From positions 1,426,001 to 1,490,000 of the forward strand of contig JBKBNU010000001.1 in NCBI GenBank assembly GCA_046294845.1: DNA of 64,000 nucleotides. Reading direction: 5' to 3'. The position numbers and the translations under genes are program-made. The notes under the pieces are model-generated. The model was not told where the DNA came from and made no database searches. It worked only from the letters and a program-made list of their open reading frames with translations. The stretch is from Micavibrio_C sp046294845 (GTDB taxonomy: Bacteria; Pseudomonadota; Alphaproteobacteria; Micavibrionales; Micavibrionaceae). This document shows, piece by piece, positions 8,551 to 17,254 of the stretch; the first letter of the stretch is position 1, and each line of letters starts with the position of its first letter.

Positions 8551-9299
8551 TCGGTGGCCTTCGTTTCTTCGTCATCAGTAACAGACTGCTTGTTCATAAT
8601 ATAAAGCAGGGCTTGTGCCTTTTCGTAAGGATTAACAATGTCGTTGGCTATGACCAAAGCTGACTCGAAAGATTTGATATCAGCAAATTTTTTGACAACC
8701 AGCCCTTTTTCCTTGTCCTTGTATCCGGGGTCATCGATCGCGGCGAGGTTTTCCTGCACATAAGGCAGGTTATTGCGTTCCGCCAGAATTTCAGCAGCTT
8801 CACCGTAGGCTTTATTGCGCAAGGCCGGATTGGTCATCGAGGATGCTGTAGCCATAGAGTCTTTGTGGTCACCTGCAAAAGCCTGTCCCATCGCGATATA
8901 GGTCAGGGCAATAGCTTGCGAAGGAGCGTGTTCAATTTTATCTGCTTCAGTACGCAGGCTTGAGAAAATTTCTTTTCGTGCCTCTGTATCAAGATTGAGT
9001 GAGGCAACAGCCATCGCAATACCGCGAATGGTCATGGCCTTGGTATCTGGGTTTTTGACCAGAGGTACGATTTCCAGTGCCCGGGACATTTGTCCATGGG
9101 CAGCCGCAGCTTTGGCAACTTCCCGCCATGTCTGGTCGCGCCAGTTATCTTCGGGAATGGTTTTGGCTGTCGCGTTCAGGGTGTCTAGCAGGCAGGTTTT
9201 GTCGGTAGCGGTACAAGGAGGATTGGTTTGTGCCATCGCCGCCAGCGGAAGCAGCGCTGACAGCAACACAAAGGCAGTAATCCATGTTTTAATTGGCAT
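8547..9299 (-). CDS. Secreted alpha-helical repeat protein leading the ftsEX operon
   Basis: A 250-residue protein of unknown family. Residues 1-23 are a classical signal peptide ending in AMA, so the mature protein is periplasmic. The rest is almost all predicted helix with recurring Ala-rich units (AIALTYIAMGQAFAGD, AYGEAAEILAE, ALVIANDIVNPYEKAQALLYI) that look like TPR or Sel1-like helical hairpins, though not canonical. Cysteines at 29 and 36 could form a disulfide. It overlaps ftsE by four bases. This context makes it a candidate periplasmic partner of FtsX, in the position that EnvC-like activators fill functionally elsewhere; that is inference only. AAGGA precedes the ATG by about 10 bases. 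Confidence 0.7.
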   Translation of the reverse strand: MPIKTWITAFVLLSALLPLAAMAQTNPPCTATDKTCLLDTLNATAKTIPEDNWRDQTWREVAKAAAAHGQMSRALEIVPLVKNPDTKAMTIRGIAMAVASLNLDTEARKEIFSSLRTEADKIEHAPSQAIALTYIAMGQAFAGDHKDSMATASSMTNPALRNKAYGEAAEILAERNNLPYVQENLAAIDDPGYKDKEKGLVVKKFADIKSFESALVIANDIVNPYEKAQALLYIMNKQSVTDDEETKATE

Positions 9300-9427
9300 A
9301 ATTATGACTTCCTTGCAGAAGCTGTCTTGTCGATGAACCAGACCCCCTTTATAAATATAAAAGGTGGCATTTCAAAGACATGCCGTTTTACTAACCGCGG
9401 AAAACCCACAGGGTGCTTGTATAGCCC

Positions 9428-10111
9428 ATGATCCTCACTTGCACGGAATGTCATACGCGTTATTTGCTGCCAACGCATTTGTTGGGGGCTGATGGACGTC
9501 GTGTACGTTGCACTATCTGTGCTCATGAATGGTTTCAGGTTCCTGAGGAGGATGAAATCCCCGTTGATGATGAGTCGGATTCGGCTTTTCACAAAATGCT
9601 TCTTGATTCTGTAAAAGAAGATGGGCCTGCCCCTTTGCCGGCAGCAAAAGAAAGCAAAATAAAACTCAAATGGGCCAAAGCTGATACGGCCGGGTTTTTG
9701 GCGGCAATAGTGGTTGGGGCATTATTGTTTGGCGGGTTGGTTGCCGCCCGTGAGCCCGTACAATCTCTTTGGCCTTCAAGCGTAGCGGTTTATGAACTTT
9801 TGGGTTTCAAGACACCGGTAGCAGGCGAGGGGCTGGTTTTTGAAAAACTCTCGGCTACGACATCTTACAACGCTGAAGGTATCGAAATTCTCCGCGTGTC
9901 CGGAGAGGTGGTGAATATCAAGGGGGAGGCTGTGGCTGTGCCCGGTGTAAAATTCTCTTTGCGTGATGGTCATGGCGAGGAAGTCGATTCATGGTCATAC
10001 CCCTCGGAAGGCGCACAGCTTGAGGCTGGCGCTTCCGCGCCTTTTGGTACGACTTATCCAAAGCTGGGCGTGGATGTCAAAGAAGTGAATATCCACTTCG
10101 TGATGGAATAG
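9428..10111 (+). CDS. MJ0042-type zinc-ribbon membrane protein with DUF3426-like domain
   Basis: A 227-residue protein. The N-terminus is a zinc ribbon of the MJ0042 type: CTECHTRY at residues 5-12 and CTICAHEW further on, i.e. two CXXC knuckles. A Glu/Asp-rich linker is followed by one membrane helix (about 89-106) and a C-terminal beta domain of about 100 residues resembling DUF3426, presumed periplasmic. The family is widespread in proteobacteria next to ftsEX but its role is unknown. It is divergent from the ftsEX operon with 128 bases between starts. It ends six bases before the converging DUF4175 gene's stop. Confidence 0.83.
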   Translation: MILTCTECHTRYLLPTHLLGADGRRVRCTICAHEWFQVPEEDEIPVDDESDSAFHKMLLDSVKEDGPAPLPAAKESKIKLKWAKADTAGFLAAIVVGALLFGGLVAAREPVQSLWPSSVAVYELLGFKTPVAGEGLVFEKLSATTSYNAEGIEILRVSGEVVNIKGEAVAVPGVKFSLRDGHGEEVDSWSYPSEGAQLEAGASAPFGTTYPKLGVDVKEVNIHFVME

Positions 10112-10117
10112 CCCCTT

Positions 10118-12688
10118 CTAGAATTGCTGCATCAGGCGGCGATAATATTCCAGTTCATATTCAGGCCTGCTGAATTCGCCGGAACGCTTCCGTAAGGAAT
10201 CCAATATCTCTCGCACGCGCTTGCGCTCGGCCTCATCGGGGATTTTGACTTTCTGGGAAGGCAGCCATGATGAACCATCCTCGCCGTCTTGCATCGGACG
10301 CCCCAGAGGATCAACGCGTCCCATGCCGGGGCCAATCGCCATAGCCATCATACGCTTGAGTTGCTGTGCCATTTTCTGGCTCATTTGGTCCATGGATTGT
10401 TTTAACTGTCTAAGCGCTTCTTCCTGATAGGGGATAGCCATGTCAGGGCGGTTCCCGCCCAGTTTTTCCGCCGCGCCGCGCATCTGTAATTCCGCTTCGC
10501 CCATGTTTTCGGGAACCTGACCCATCTCGGTTCCTGCCTCCTGCATCAATTGCCCAAGAATATATCGTAACGCTTCTTGTTCCTCTTTATTGGCAGAGGT
10601 GTCAACAGCAGGTGTCGGCGTGTTGTCGTTCATATTGGGTGACGCTGTTGGTGGCGGTATATAATTTTCACCCCAGAGGTCCTTGATGATATTCATGTCG
10701 AAAGGCAATGTATTGCCGTAGTCCTGCTCGCGGGCCAAGCCTTCGAAAGGTTCGGCTTGCTGTCTGGTCTGATCCAGTAGCTGTTCCTGTTTTTCAATCA
10801 GTTTTTGAAGTTCGCTTATGCCCTTCATCATGAATTGCATATCTTTGGGCATCTGCATTTCACCGGATGCCGAATTCATGGAATCCATCATCTGTTGCAT
10901 CTGGGACAGCATTTCACGCGCGGCGTCTTTGTTTCCAGCCAAGGCTTGCGCTGTCAGCTCGTCTATGAAGTTTTGCAAATCTTCCGGATTGACCATACCT
11001 GCAAACATTTCCTGCGGGAGAAGCATCATTTCTCCGTTGGAAAGCTGCTGTTGCATCTGGTTCATCATTTCCTGAAAATATTGCGATAAGGCCTCGCGGA
11101 ACTCATCAAGGGCTTCACTGATTTCTTCCTGAGTAGCGTCAGGATTGTTGAGGGCGGCTTCCAGCTTGCGCTGTGCGTTACGAAGATCGCGGGCAGCCAT
11201 GGCGAGATTACCTTCTTCTACTTGCAAGGCTGTATCCCATAGCTGGGCGATGATGCCGGGAATATTTTCCAGTCGCGGATCATAAAACAAACGGGAAGCC
11301 ATACTGCGCAGGGATAAGAAGACCACCGGATGCCCGCCGTAGGATTCGGGGGCGGCCATAATATCAAACAGTTCGTGCGCGACATTCTCGCTGGCGGCTT
11401 CCGGTGTGCGGATCAATCGTTTGCGCAGGGATATCAATTTCTGGGCAACAGGATGTTTGAATTCGCGTTCCGGCAGTGTCATGTGCAGAGAGGGGATGCT
11501 GGCTGTCTGCTTTTTATGGTCTATCGCTGTAATATCGATGACTACAGGCAGTCCTGCCCAAGGATGCCAAGCCAGATCATAAACAGGTTTCAATTCGATC
11601 TCGGTTTGCGGCGGGCTTAATACGGCGCGTATATCCTCGAAATTTACGCCCATCGGGATGTCGGTGTAATCATCCTTTAGTCTAATCTTGAGGGCAATGT
11701 CATTGACGCTGTAATCGTCTTTAACCTTGAGAACGATCTGCGTCTGCCCTTTGTCAATGGTTTGCGGGGCTTCCACCAATGTGATTGCGGGGGACGCATC
11801 CGTAATATAGGCATAATTCACACTGGCGCGCGTCAGGCCCATTTGCTTGATTTTCAAGCTGTCGGCGGGAATGATTGGTCCCTCGAAGGCCCAGTTATGA
11901 TGGTCCACTTTTTTCATGGGCAGTTTCTTTTCGCCCATCACAACATAGGGATCGCCAAAACCGCGCGTCATCTGGATCTTGATCTGGCTTTCCTCGGGGA
12001 TGTTCAAAACATCTTTGCGCGTACCGCGCCCTTGCAGGATCGTTTGCGCTTGACCTGTGTAGGTTGGAGGGGTGATCCAGATTGTAATACTCTTGTCTAC
12101 TTTTTCTGTTTCACGGCCATAAAAGGGGTTAATCCCCAGATGAATACGCTGCTTCCATGTGGGACCGGCGATAATCCCGCCGATGACAACCAGCAAGACA
12201 ACCAGCACACGAAATGCATAGGGGTCGCGGTAGGACAGGATAGGGCGGGGGAATGGAATTCTGAGTTTGGCAATGCTGGCAAGGGCGCGTTCTTTGCTGC
12301 GGCCCCACAGGTCGCGAGAGCTTTGCATTTGCGGGTTGGCGAGTTTGTCATCCAGTGTTGTCAGCGGACGGTGCTTGAGCTGGCTGTTATTTTCAAGACG
12401 CAGGTCGATATCGTGGCGTGAAGGCCAGCGGAATGATCTCAGGTCTTTCCATGTGAACCATCCGGTACCAAGAAGAAAAGTTACGAGGAAAAACCATTCG
12501 GCAGAGGGGCCGCCCAGTGCAGGAAGGCGCAAAAGCCACAAAGCCGCAAACAACATAACCCACAAGACCAGGCGCCATCCGGCGGAAACCAGATTTTCAA
12601 GCGCCAAGACCAATCCGGTCTGAAAACGCTTACGCGCCAGACGGTCATAAAGGTCCTGATTGTCGTAGTCCTTGGGCTCTCTATCCAC
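10118..12688 (-). CDS. TIGR02302/DUF4175 family large membrane protein
   Basis: An 856-residue protein, the expected length for this alphaproteobacterial family. Two hydrophobic segments lie at about 30-75 and a third at about 158-176; the rest is a long periplasmic part. The middle (about 200-450) is beta-rich, and from about residue 470 a very Gln/Met/Glu-rich helical region (repeated QMQQ, MMNQMQQQL, QMSQKMAQQLKRMMAMA) suggests coiled coils. Function is unknown. It lies 31 bases downstream of lysA, in the same order as in other alphaproteobacteria (lipoprotein, lysA, this gene). Confidence 0.85.
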   Translation of the reverse strand: MDREPKDYDNQDLYDRLARKRFQTGLVLALENLVSAGWRLVLWVMLFAALWLLRLPALGGPSAEWFFLVTFLLGTGWFTWKDLRSFRWPSRHDIDLRLENNSQLKHRPLTTLDDKLANPQMQSSRDLWGRSKERALASIAKLRIPFPRPILSYRDPYAFRVLVVLLVVIGGIIAGPTWKQRIHLGINPFYGRETEKVDKSITIWITPPTYTGQAQTILQGRGTRKDVLNIPEESQIKIQMTRGFGDPYVVMGEKKLPMKKVDHHNWAFEGPIIPADSLKIKQMGLTRASVNYAYITDASPAITLVEAPQTIDKGQTQIVLKVKDDYSVNDIALKIRLKDDYTDIPMGVNFEDIRAVLSPPQTEIELKPVYDLAWHPWAGLPVVIDITAIDHKKQTASIPSLHMTLPEREFKHPVAQKLISLRKRLIRTPEAASENVAHELFDIMAAPESYGGHPVVFLSLRSMASRLFYDPRLENIPGIIAQLWDTALQVEEGNLAMAARDLRNAQRKLEAALNNPDATQEEISEALDEFREALSQYFQEMMNQMQQQLSNGEMMLLPQEMFAGMVNPEDLQNFIDELTAQALAGNKDAAREMLSQMQQMMDSMNSASGEMQMPKDMQFMMKGISELQKLIEKQEQLLDQTRQQAEPFEGLAREQDYGNTLPFDMNIIKDLWGENYIPPPTASPNMNDNTPTPAVDTSANKEEQEALRYILGQLMQEAGTEMGQVPENMGEAELQMRGAAEKLGGNRPDMAIPYQEEALRQLKQSMDQMSQKMAQQLKRMMAMAIGPGMGRVDPLGRPMQDGEDGSSWLPSQKVKIPDEAERKRVREILDSLRKRSGEFSRPEYELEYYRRLMQQF

Positions 12689-12719
12689 AATATACTCTAT
12701 ATAGGTTTCAGGATGGTGA

Positions 12720-13988
12720 TTACCAATCCGGAATGATGTCTTCTTTAATTATAGCTTGAATGTTCTCTTTTTGGCGAACCACGCGGAAATGTCCGCCGCG
12801 TGTCATGATTTCAGGGGGCAGGGGGCGCGTATTGTAGCGCGAGGCCATAACAAAACCGTAAGCGCCTGCCGTCATAACCGCAACCAGATCACCGGCAGCC
12901 ATTTCAGGCATCATTCTGTCCTTGGCAAAGGTGTCACCGGTTTCACAAATGGGGCCGACAATATCGTAAGATTTTTCCGGCTGGCCTGTTTCCACGACAG
13001 AGGTAATGGCGTGCCATGCATCATACATGGCAGGACGAACCAGATCGTTCATGCCGCCATCAAGGATCATGTAGGATCGGCTTTCTGTTTCTTTGATATA
13101 AAGAATTTTGGTGAGCAATAAACCGGCATCCCCGACCAGCAGGCGACCAGGCTCGATGATGATACGTGTGGCAAGCGGATGAATGATATCACGGACAAGG
13201 CGTGCATAGTGATCAAGGCAGGGGGCTTGTTCTTCCTGATAAACGATTCCCAAGCCGCCGCCCAGATCAATTGATTTCACAATCAGGCTTTGGGCGCGCA
13301 AATCATGAATAAAAGCGGCTGTTTTTTTGAAGGCTTCTTCAAAGGGTTCAAGGCTTGTCAGCTGTGAACCAATATGAACACTGATACCTTGTGCTTCAAT
13401 GAAGGGGGTATTGGTGGCCTCTTTATAAAGACGCATAATGCCCTGTGCCGGCAGTCCGAATTTATTTTCTTCTTTGCCTGTGGTGATCTTGGCATGGGTT
13501 TTGGCATCGACATCGGGGTTCAGGCGAAAAGCTATGCGGGCGGTGATGCCGATGTCTTTGGCAATATCGGCGATGCGGTGAAATTCCGGCTCTGACTCGA
13601 TATTAATCTGGGCTACGTTCTGGCGGATGGCTTCTTTAATGTCTTCATCGCTTTTGCCGACGCCTGAATACACAATACGTGCGGCATCAATGCCGGATTC
13701 ACGGGCGCGCAACAATTCACCACCCGACACAACATCCGCGCCCAAGCCTTGACGGGCGACACAGGAAAGAACCGCAAGATTGCTGTTGGCCTTGCAGGCA
13801 TAAGCGATCAGGGGTTGATCTGCTGCAGGGAGATGATCGGCAAAAGCTTTCTTTAACCGATAGATATTCAGTTCCAGCTGTTCGGCACTATAGACATAGC
13901 AAGGTGTACCGCAAGCCTGCGCGATATGCGACAGAGGAACGCCGTCAGCGCAAAGGATAGCCCCTGTTCTCTGAAAGCCTGCTGTCAT
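12720..13988 (-). CDS. lysA: Diaminopimelate decarboxylase
   Basis: A 422-residue PLP enzyme that makes L-lysine from meso-diaminopimelate, the last step of lysine synthesis. The PLP lysine is in the YACKANSN segment; VVSGGELLRA, VHIGSQL, the IDLGGGLGI phosphate-binding loop, EPGRLLV and the CETGDTFAKDR active-site motif are all present. The start ATG at 13988 overlaps the stop of the upstream lipoprotein gene by four bases (ATGA). A longer reading frame upstream is the complement of that gene and of tlpA and is not used. With lysC in the same window, lysine synthesis seems retained. Confidence 0.93.
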   Translation of the reverse strand: MTAGFQRTGAILCADGVPLSHIAQACGTPCYVYSAEQLELNIYRLKKAFADHLPAADQPLIAYACKANSNLAVLSCVARQGLGADVVSGGELLRARESGIDAARIVYSGVGKSDEDIKEAIRQNVAQINIESEPEFHRIADIAKDIGITARIAFRLNPDVDAKTHAKITTGKEENKFGLPAQGIMRLYKEATNTPFIEAQGISVHIGSQLTSLEPFEEAFKKTAAFIHDLRAQSLIVKSIDLGGGLGIVYQEEQAPCLDHYARLVRDIIHPLATRIIIEPGRLLVGDAGLLLTKILYIKETESRSYMILDGGMNDLVRPAMYDAWHAITSVVETGQPEKSYDIVGPICETGDTFAKDRMMPEMAAGDLVAVMTAGAYGFVMASRYNTRPLPPEIMTRGGHFRVVRQKENIQAIIKEDIIPDW

Positions 13989-14167
13989 TGGGGGTCTGTT
14001 GCCGGATCGGGGTAAGTGCGAGGGAATACAGTGTCTTCGCCGTCTGCGGGCGGGGATAAAGATGATGGTTTTGTCCCGCACGCCGCAAGCGTCATGGACA
14101 TCAGGGCCATAACGACTATATAAACGGGAATGATCCGCTTGGTGCGGGAAAATACGAATGCTGACAT
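13985..14167 (-). CDS. Small LptM/YifL-like lipoprotein
   Basis: A 60-residue lipoprotein. It has a basic N-terminus, a hydrophobic stretch (about 13-28) and a lipobox LAAC at about residue 30, followed by a short Pro-rich, charged tail. Small lipoproteins of this type sit directly before lysA in many proteobacteria; enterobacterial LptM (YifL) helps LptD mature, but transfer of that role here is unproven. It overlaps lysA by four bases. Usually argH comes just before this gene; here the divergent tlpA starts only 17 bases away. Confidence 0.8.
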   Translation of the reverse strand: MSAFVFSRTKRIIPVYIVVMALMSMTLAACGTKPSSLSPPADGEDTVFPRTYPDPATDPQ

Positions 14168-14184
14168 AAAGACTCCGGTGATCT

Positions 14185-14742
14185 ATGACAGAAAACAGAT
14201 TGGCATATTTTGGTCTGCAAAAAAACCATGTGCGGGTATTTATCCTGCTCTGTTGTGTGATGGGGGTTCTTTTGCTGGGCATTGGTCTGGTGGACAAAAA
14301 CTTCAAGCCTGTGGATGAATCTTTCCCGCCGTTGGCGCTGGCTAACCGCGCAGGCGATCCCGTTGATCTGGCCACCGTTTATCAGGGCAAGACGCTTTTG
14401 GTGAATTATTGGGCAACATGGTGTCCGCCCTGTCTTTCTGAAATTCCCTCTCTCTTAGCCTTGAAGGCCAAGAAGCAGGGGACTGATTTTGATGTAGTTT
14501 TCATATCGCTCGATTTTCCGGAAAATCCAGAGGCTTTTGATAAAAGGCTGGAACGTTTCAAGCTGGCTGATCTCGATACATTATATATGGCTGATTCCAG
14601 CCAGTTTCCGTTGATAGGTGGACAAGGTCTGCCCATTACGGTGCTGGTGGGGCCGGATATGAAGATCAAGGCCCGCATGGCGGGGGCTATCGAATGGGAT
14701 GGGCCAGCAGGAGACGAGTTTTTAAAAAGCGGCGGGTTATAA
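14185..14742 (+). CDS. TlpA-like membrane-anchored thioredoxin
   Basis: A 185-residue periplasmic thioredoxin-fold protein. One hydrophobic anchor covers about residues 17-36. The active site is WCPPC (Cys80 and Cys83), with the cis-proline in GLPITVLVG. Such proteins reduce disulfides for cytochrome assembly or copper-site maturation; the exact partner cannot be told. The gene is divergent from the lipoprotein gene with only 17 bases between the two start codons, so at least one promoter must lie inside the opposite gene. Confidence 0.87.
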   Translation: MTENRLAYFGLQKNHVRVFILLCCVMGVLLLGIGLVDKNFKPVDESFPPLALANRAGDPVDLATVYQGKTLLVNYWATWCPPCLSEIPSLLALKAKKQGTDFDVVFISLDFPENPEAFDKRLERFKLADLDTLYMADSSQFPLIGGQGLPITVLVGPDMKIKARMAGAIEWDGPAGDEFLKSGGL

Positions 14743-14775
14743 GCATATCCGCGTTAAAGCTTTTTTCGCTCTTTA

Positions 14776-14831
14776 TCAGTCATACTGAATAGCTTAATGT
14801 ATTATTTGTGTAACGTTATCAGTATGATAAC
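14776..14831. promoter_or_regulatory. Paired inverted repeats upstream of the pentapeptide-repeat gene
   Basis: Two related palindromes lie in the 123-base gap before the pentapeptide-repeat gene. One is TCAGT-CAT-ACTGA (14776-14788). The other is a perfect 7-base inverted repeat, GTTATCA-GTA-TGATAAC (14815-14831). They share a TATCAGT core and their centres are about 41 bases apart, close to four helical turns. They could be an operator pair for a dimeric regulator. No regulator gene is adjacent, so this is a sequence observation, not an assigned site. Confidence 0.4.
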
Positions 14832-14865
14832 TATTCATAATCCCTGACTTCCGGAATGTAACCTC

Positions 14866-16122
14866 ATGGTGGATCCGCTTCCTAAAATCACCCAAAACCA
14901 GCTGGATGAAATTGCTGAAATGCACAAGCGTTTCATGGAAGGGCGCGTGGGCGGTAAACGGGCGATCCTGCGGAAGACCGATCTCGGGGGTTTATCCTTG
15001 AAAGAGCGCGATTTGCGTCAGGCCGATTTCAGCGGCTGTGTCATGACAGGGATGGATTTGTCCTTCGCCAATTTCCGTGAAGCCACACTTTATGCGTGTG
15101 ATCTCAGCAACGCTAATCTTAATAAGACAGTTTTTGTGCGCGCCGATTTGCGTGGTGCCCGTATTGAAAGTGCGGACCTTGCAGGTGCCAACCTTGATAA
15201 TGCCGACTTGCGTGCAGGGGCTCTTTCGACCGATGGTACTTTCGTCCCGAGCCAGAACGTGAATTTCCGTGGCGCGAACCTTGCGGGGGCGCGTCTTTCA
15301 GGGTCGCTCGCCAGTAGCGCCGATTTCTCCGATGCCATCATGTCAAAGGTCAATATGACCGGTGCCGATCTGCGCAATGCCCGTTTTGAAGGCGCTGATC
15401 TGACCGAGGCCGAGATCAAGGGCGCGCAATTTAACGGCGCAAATATGAAGTCTGCCATTCTGACGGGTGTGCAGATTGAAGATATCCGCCGCAGCGGTGT
15501 TGACCTGACCATGACCATCACCGATGAAAATGTCGGCAAATCAATTCAAAATCTCGAGCAACCGTTGGCCAAGCTTATCAAGGAACATCGTTCATGGGTG
15601 GCAACAGTGGGCGCAGACGGCAAGCAGCTTGATCTGAGCGGTTATGATCTGCGTATCTTGTTGACACTCGCGGGTGAGAAATTGACAGCGCTGAAGGCTG
15701 TCGGTGCGCGTTGGTGCGGGATGGATCTGACCGATATCCAGTTGCAAAGCGCTGTTCTTGATCAATCCGATTTCCGCAGTTGTTTTCTGCGCGGTGGCGA
15801 TTTCCGTGCCTCCAGTATGCGTGGGGCGCGGTTCAGTCATGCCGATATGCGCAATGCGGATTTCAGTCCACTCTTCTTTGAGGTGAAAGGGCAAAAGCAA
15901 GCCAGCCCTTGTAATCTTTCCGAGTCAAATATGCGCTATGCCAACTGCGGGAATGGCCGCTTCAAGATGGCAAAATTCAACGGTGCCGATTTAAGTTATG
16001 CCGATTTCGCGGGTGCTGATCTTAGTAACGCGGATTTCACAGGTGCCAAAATCGAAAGCACCAAATTCGCTGGGGCGAATATCGAAGGCGCCAGGTTTGA
16101 TGGCGATCCTCCGGCTGTTTAA
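14866..16122 (+). CDS. Pentapeptide-repeat protein
   Basis: A 418-residue cytosolic protein built mainly of pentapeptide repeats of the A(D/N)LXX type, which fold into a right-handed square beta-helix. One repeat block covers about 40-205 (e.g. ADLRGA, ANLDNADLR, ADLTEAEIKGA), interrupted by a non-repeat linker of about 50 residues (IKEHRSWVATVGADGKQLD region), and a second block covers about 245-415. The first 35 residues are helical (TQNQLDEIAEMHKRFM). Two-block architecture of this length recurs in alphaproteobacteria with no known role; DNA-mimic function as in Qnr proteins is possible but unsupported. Confidence 0.85.
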   Translation: MVDPLPKITQNQLDEIAEMHKRFMEGRVGGKRAILRKTDLGGLSLKERDLRQADFSGCVMTGMDLSFANFREATLYACDLSNANLNKTVFVRADLRGARIESADLAGANLDNADLRAGALSTDGTFVPSQNVNFRGANLAGARLSGSLASSADFSDAIMSKVNMTGADLRNARFEGADLTEAEIKGAQFNGANMKSAILTGVQIEDIRRSGVDLTMTITDENVGKSIQNLEQPLAKLIKEHRSWVATVGADGKQLDLSGYDLRILLTLAGEKLTALKAVGARWCGMDLTDIQLQSAVLDQSDFRSCFLRGGDFRASSMRGARFSHADMRNADFSPLFFEVKGQKQASPCNLSESNMRYANCGNGRFKMAKFNGADLSYADFAGADLSNADFTGAKIESTKFAGANIEGARFDGDPPAV

Positions 16123-16132
16123 TCATAGAATC

Positions 16133-17251
16133 ATGAAGTTTTGCCCCCTCATCACAAAGACTCTTTTATTAGTGATGATGTTTTCCTTTTCCGCATACGC
16201 CAATAAAGATCAACAGTCGTGGCCGGATAAGCTCGTTTTTGACGGAATAGAGTTTGAGCCTTATCAAATAGAGCGAGCGTTTTTAAGTTCTGTTTTTTCT
16301 GATGAGATTCTGAATAAAGCAAATGAATCGCTTAATCTAGGTATGTCTTCTCTTTATAAGGCCGAGGAAGGGGATTTTCTTAGTCGTAGGGTTTTGAAGT
16401 CGGAATATCCGTGGCTTTATCCGCACATATACCCTGATCGGGGGTTGCCCAAGCTGATGGCGGTTAACAAGTGGGTGCATCCTATACGGATTTCATTTGG
16501 TATGCCGAATGATGGTCAAAGCTTTTTATCTCCTGATAAAAGATCTTCAAAGGCACGTGCTATTGATTCTCGCTATTCCATCAGATCTAGCGAGGATTTT
16601 TTAGAGAGTTCCCAATTTCAAGAAATTTGGAAGGGGGTCAGCGCTAATTTTGAGTCTTTATCTCAATCTACAGGGTTGGATATCCGGTTTATATCAAAGG
16701 AGGATATTTCGAAGGGATCGTGGTCAAATGTTAGAATCAATTTTAGAGATGATCCCGAAGAGAATTCCTATGATTTAGAGGCTGCGGGTTTTGGTGAAAA
16801 AAACTTTGTGAGTATGAGAAGCTTACAAACTACCTATATGAAGACAGGTTTCAAATTTACAAGTGAATCTGAAAGACAGGTTGAGGGCTATATTCTTTCC
16901 AATCATAAAAATGAAATTGAAATGGCAGTATGCTATTTGTCAAAAGAGCATTCACCTGAAATGCTGAAGAACCTATTAAGTGAATGTATTATACGCTCAT
17001 TGGGATTCCCGTCTGGATTTTCTTGGGCTATAGCCCGTGATACCAATCTTCCTAAAAGCTATATTGGCTTCTGGAATGACCAGCAAAAATGGTCTGGGGA
17101 AAAATCGATGTTACGTAATGTAATAGAGGAATTAGAACCGCTGCCGACTCTATCCGAATTTGATATGTACCTTATACAAACATTGTATAACCCTAAAATT
17201 AAGCCGGGGATGGATTATATTCAGGTGCAAGAAATATTATGGGGGCGCTGA
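16133..17251 (+). CDS. Secreted protein of unknown function, DUF2927-like
   Basis: A 372-residue protein with a signal peptide (residues 1-22, ending SAYA). The segment WVHPIRISFGMP, a later sheet-rich part, and CIIRSLGFPSGFSW near the C-terminus resemble the DUF2927 family of secreted proteins, which may be inactive metallopeptidases; the match is by eye and weak. Base composition is clearly more AT-rich than the neighbours (many AAT, TTA and ATA codons), suggesting recent acquisition or weak selection. The ATG at 16133 is only 10 bases after the pentapeptide gene, so the two may be co-transcribed. Confidence 0.6.
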   Translation: MKFCPLITKTLLLVMMFSFSAYANKDQQSWPDKLVFDGIEFEPYQIERAFLSSVFSDEILNKANESLNLGMSSLYKAEEGDFLSRRVLKSEYPWLYPHIYPDRGLPKLMAVNKWVHPIRISFGMPNDGQSFLSPDKRSSKARAIDSRYSIRSSEDFLESSQFQEIWKGVSANFESLSQSTGLDIRFISKEDISKGSWSNVRINFRDDPEENSYDLEAAGFGEKNFVSMRSLQTTYMKTGFKFTSESERQVEGYILSNHKNEIEMAVCYLSKEHSPEMLKNLLSECIIRSLGFPSGFSWAIARDTNLPKSYIGFWNDQQKWSGEKSMLRNVIEELEPLPTLSEFDMYLIQTLYNPKIKPGMDYIQVQEILWGR

Positions 17252-17254
17252 TAA

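Noticed and set aside
9340..9370. Near palindrome CCTTTATA-AA-TATAAAAGG in the gap between the ftsEX operon and the zinc-ribbon gene
   Set aside because: It is imperfect and lies in AT-rich promoter DNA, where such matches are expected by chance; no supporting second copy.
11762..12421. 219-codon frame antisense to the DUF4175 gene
   Set aside because: Cys/His/Gly-rich composition without domains, fully inside a recognised gene.
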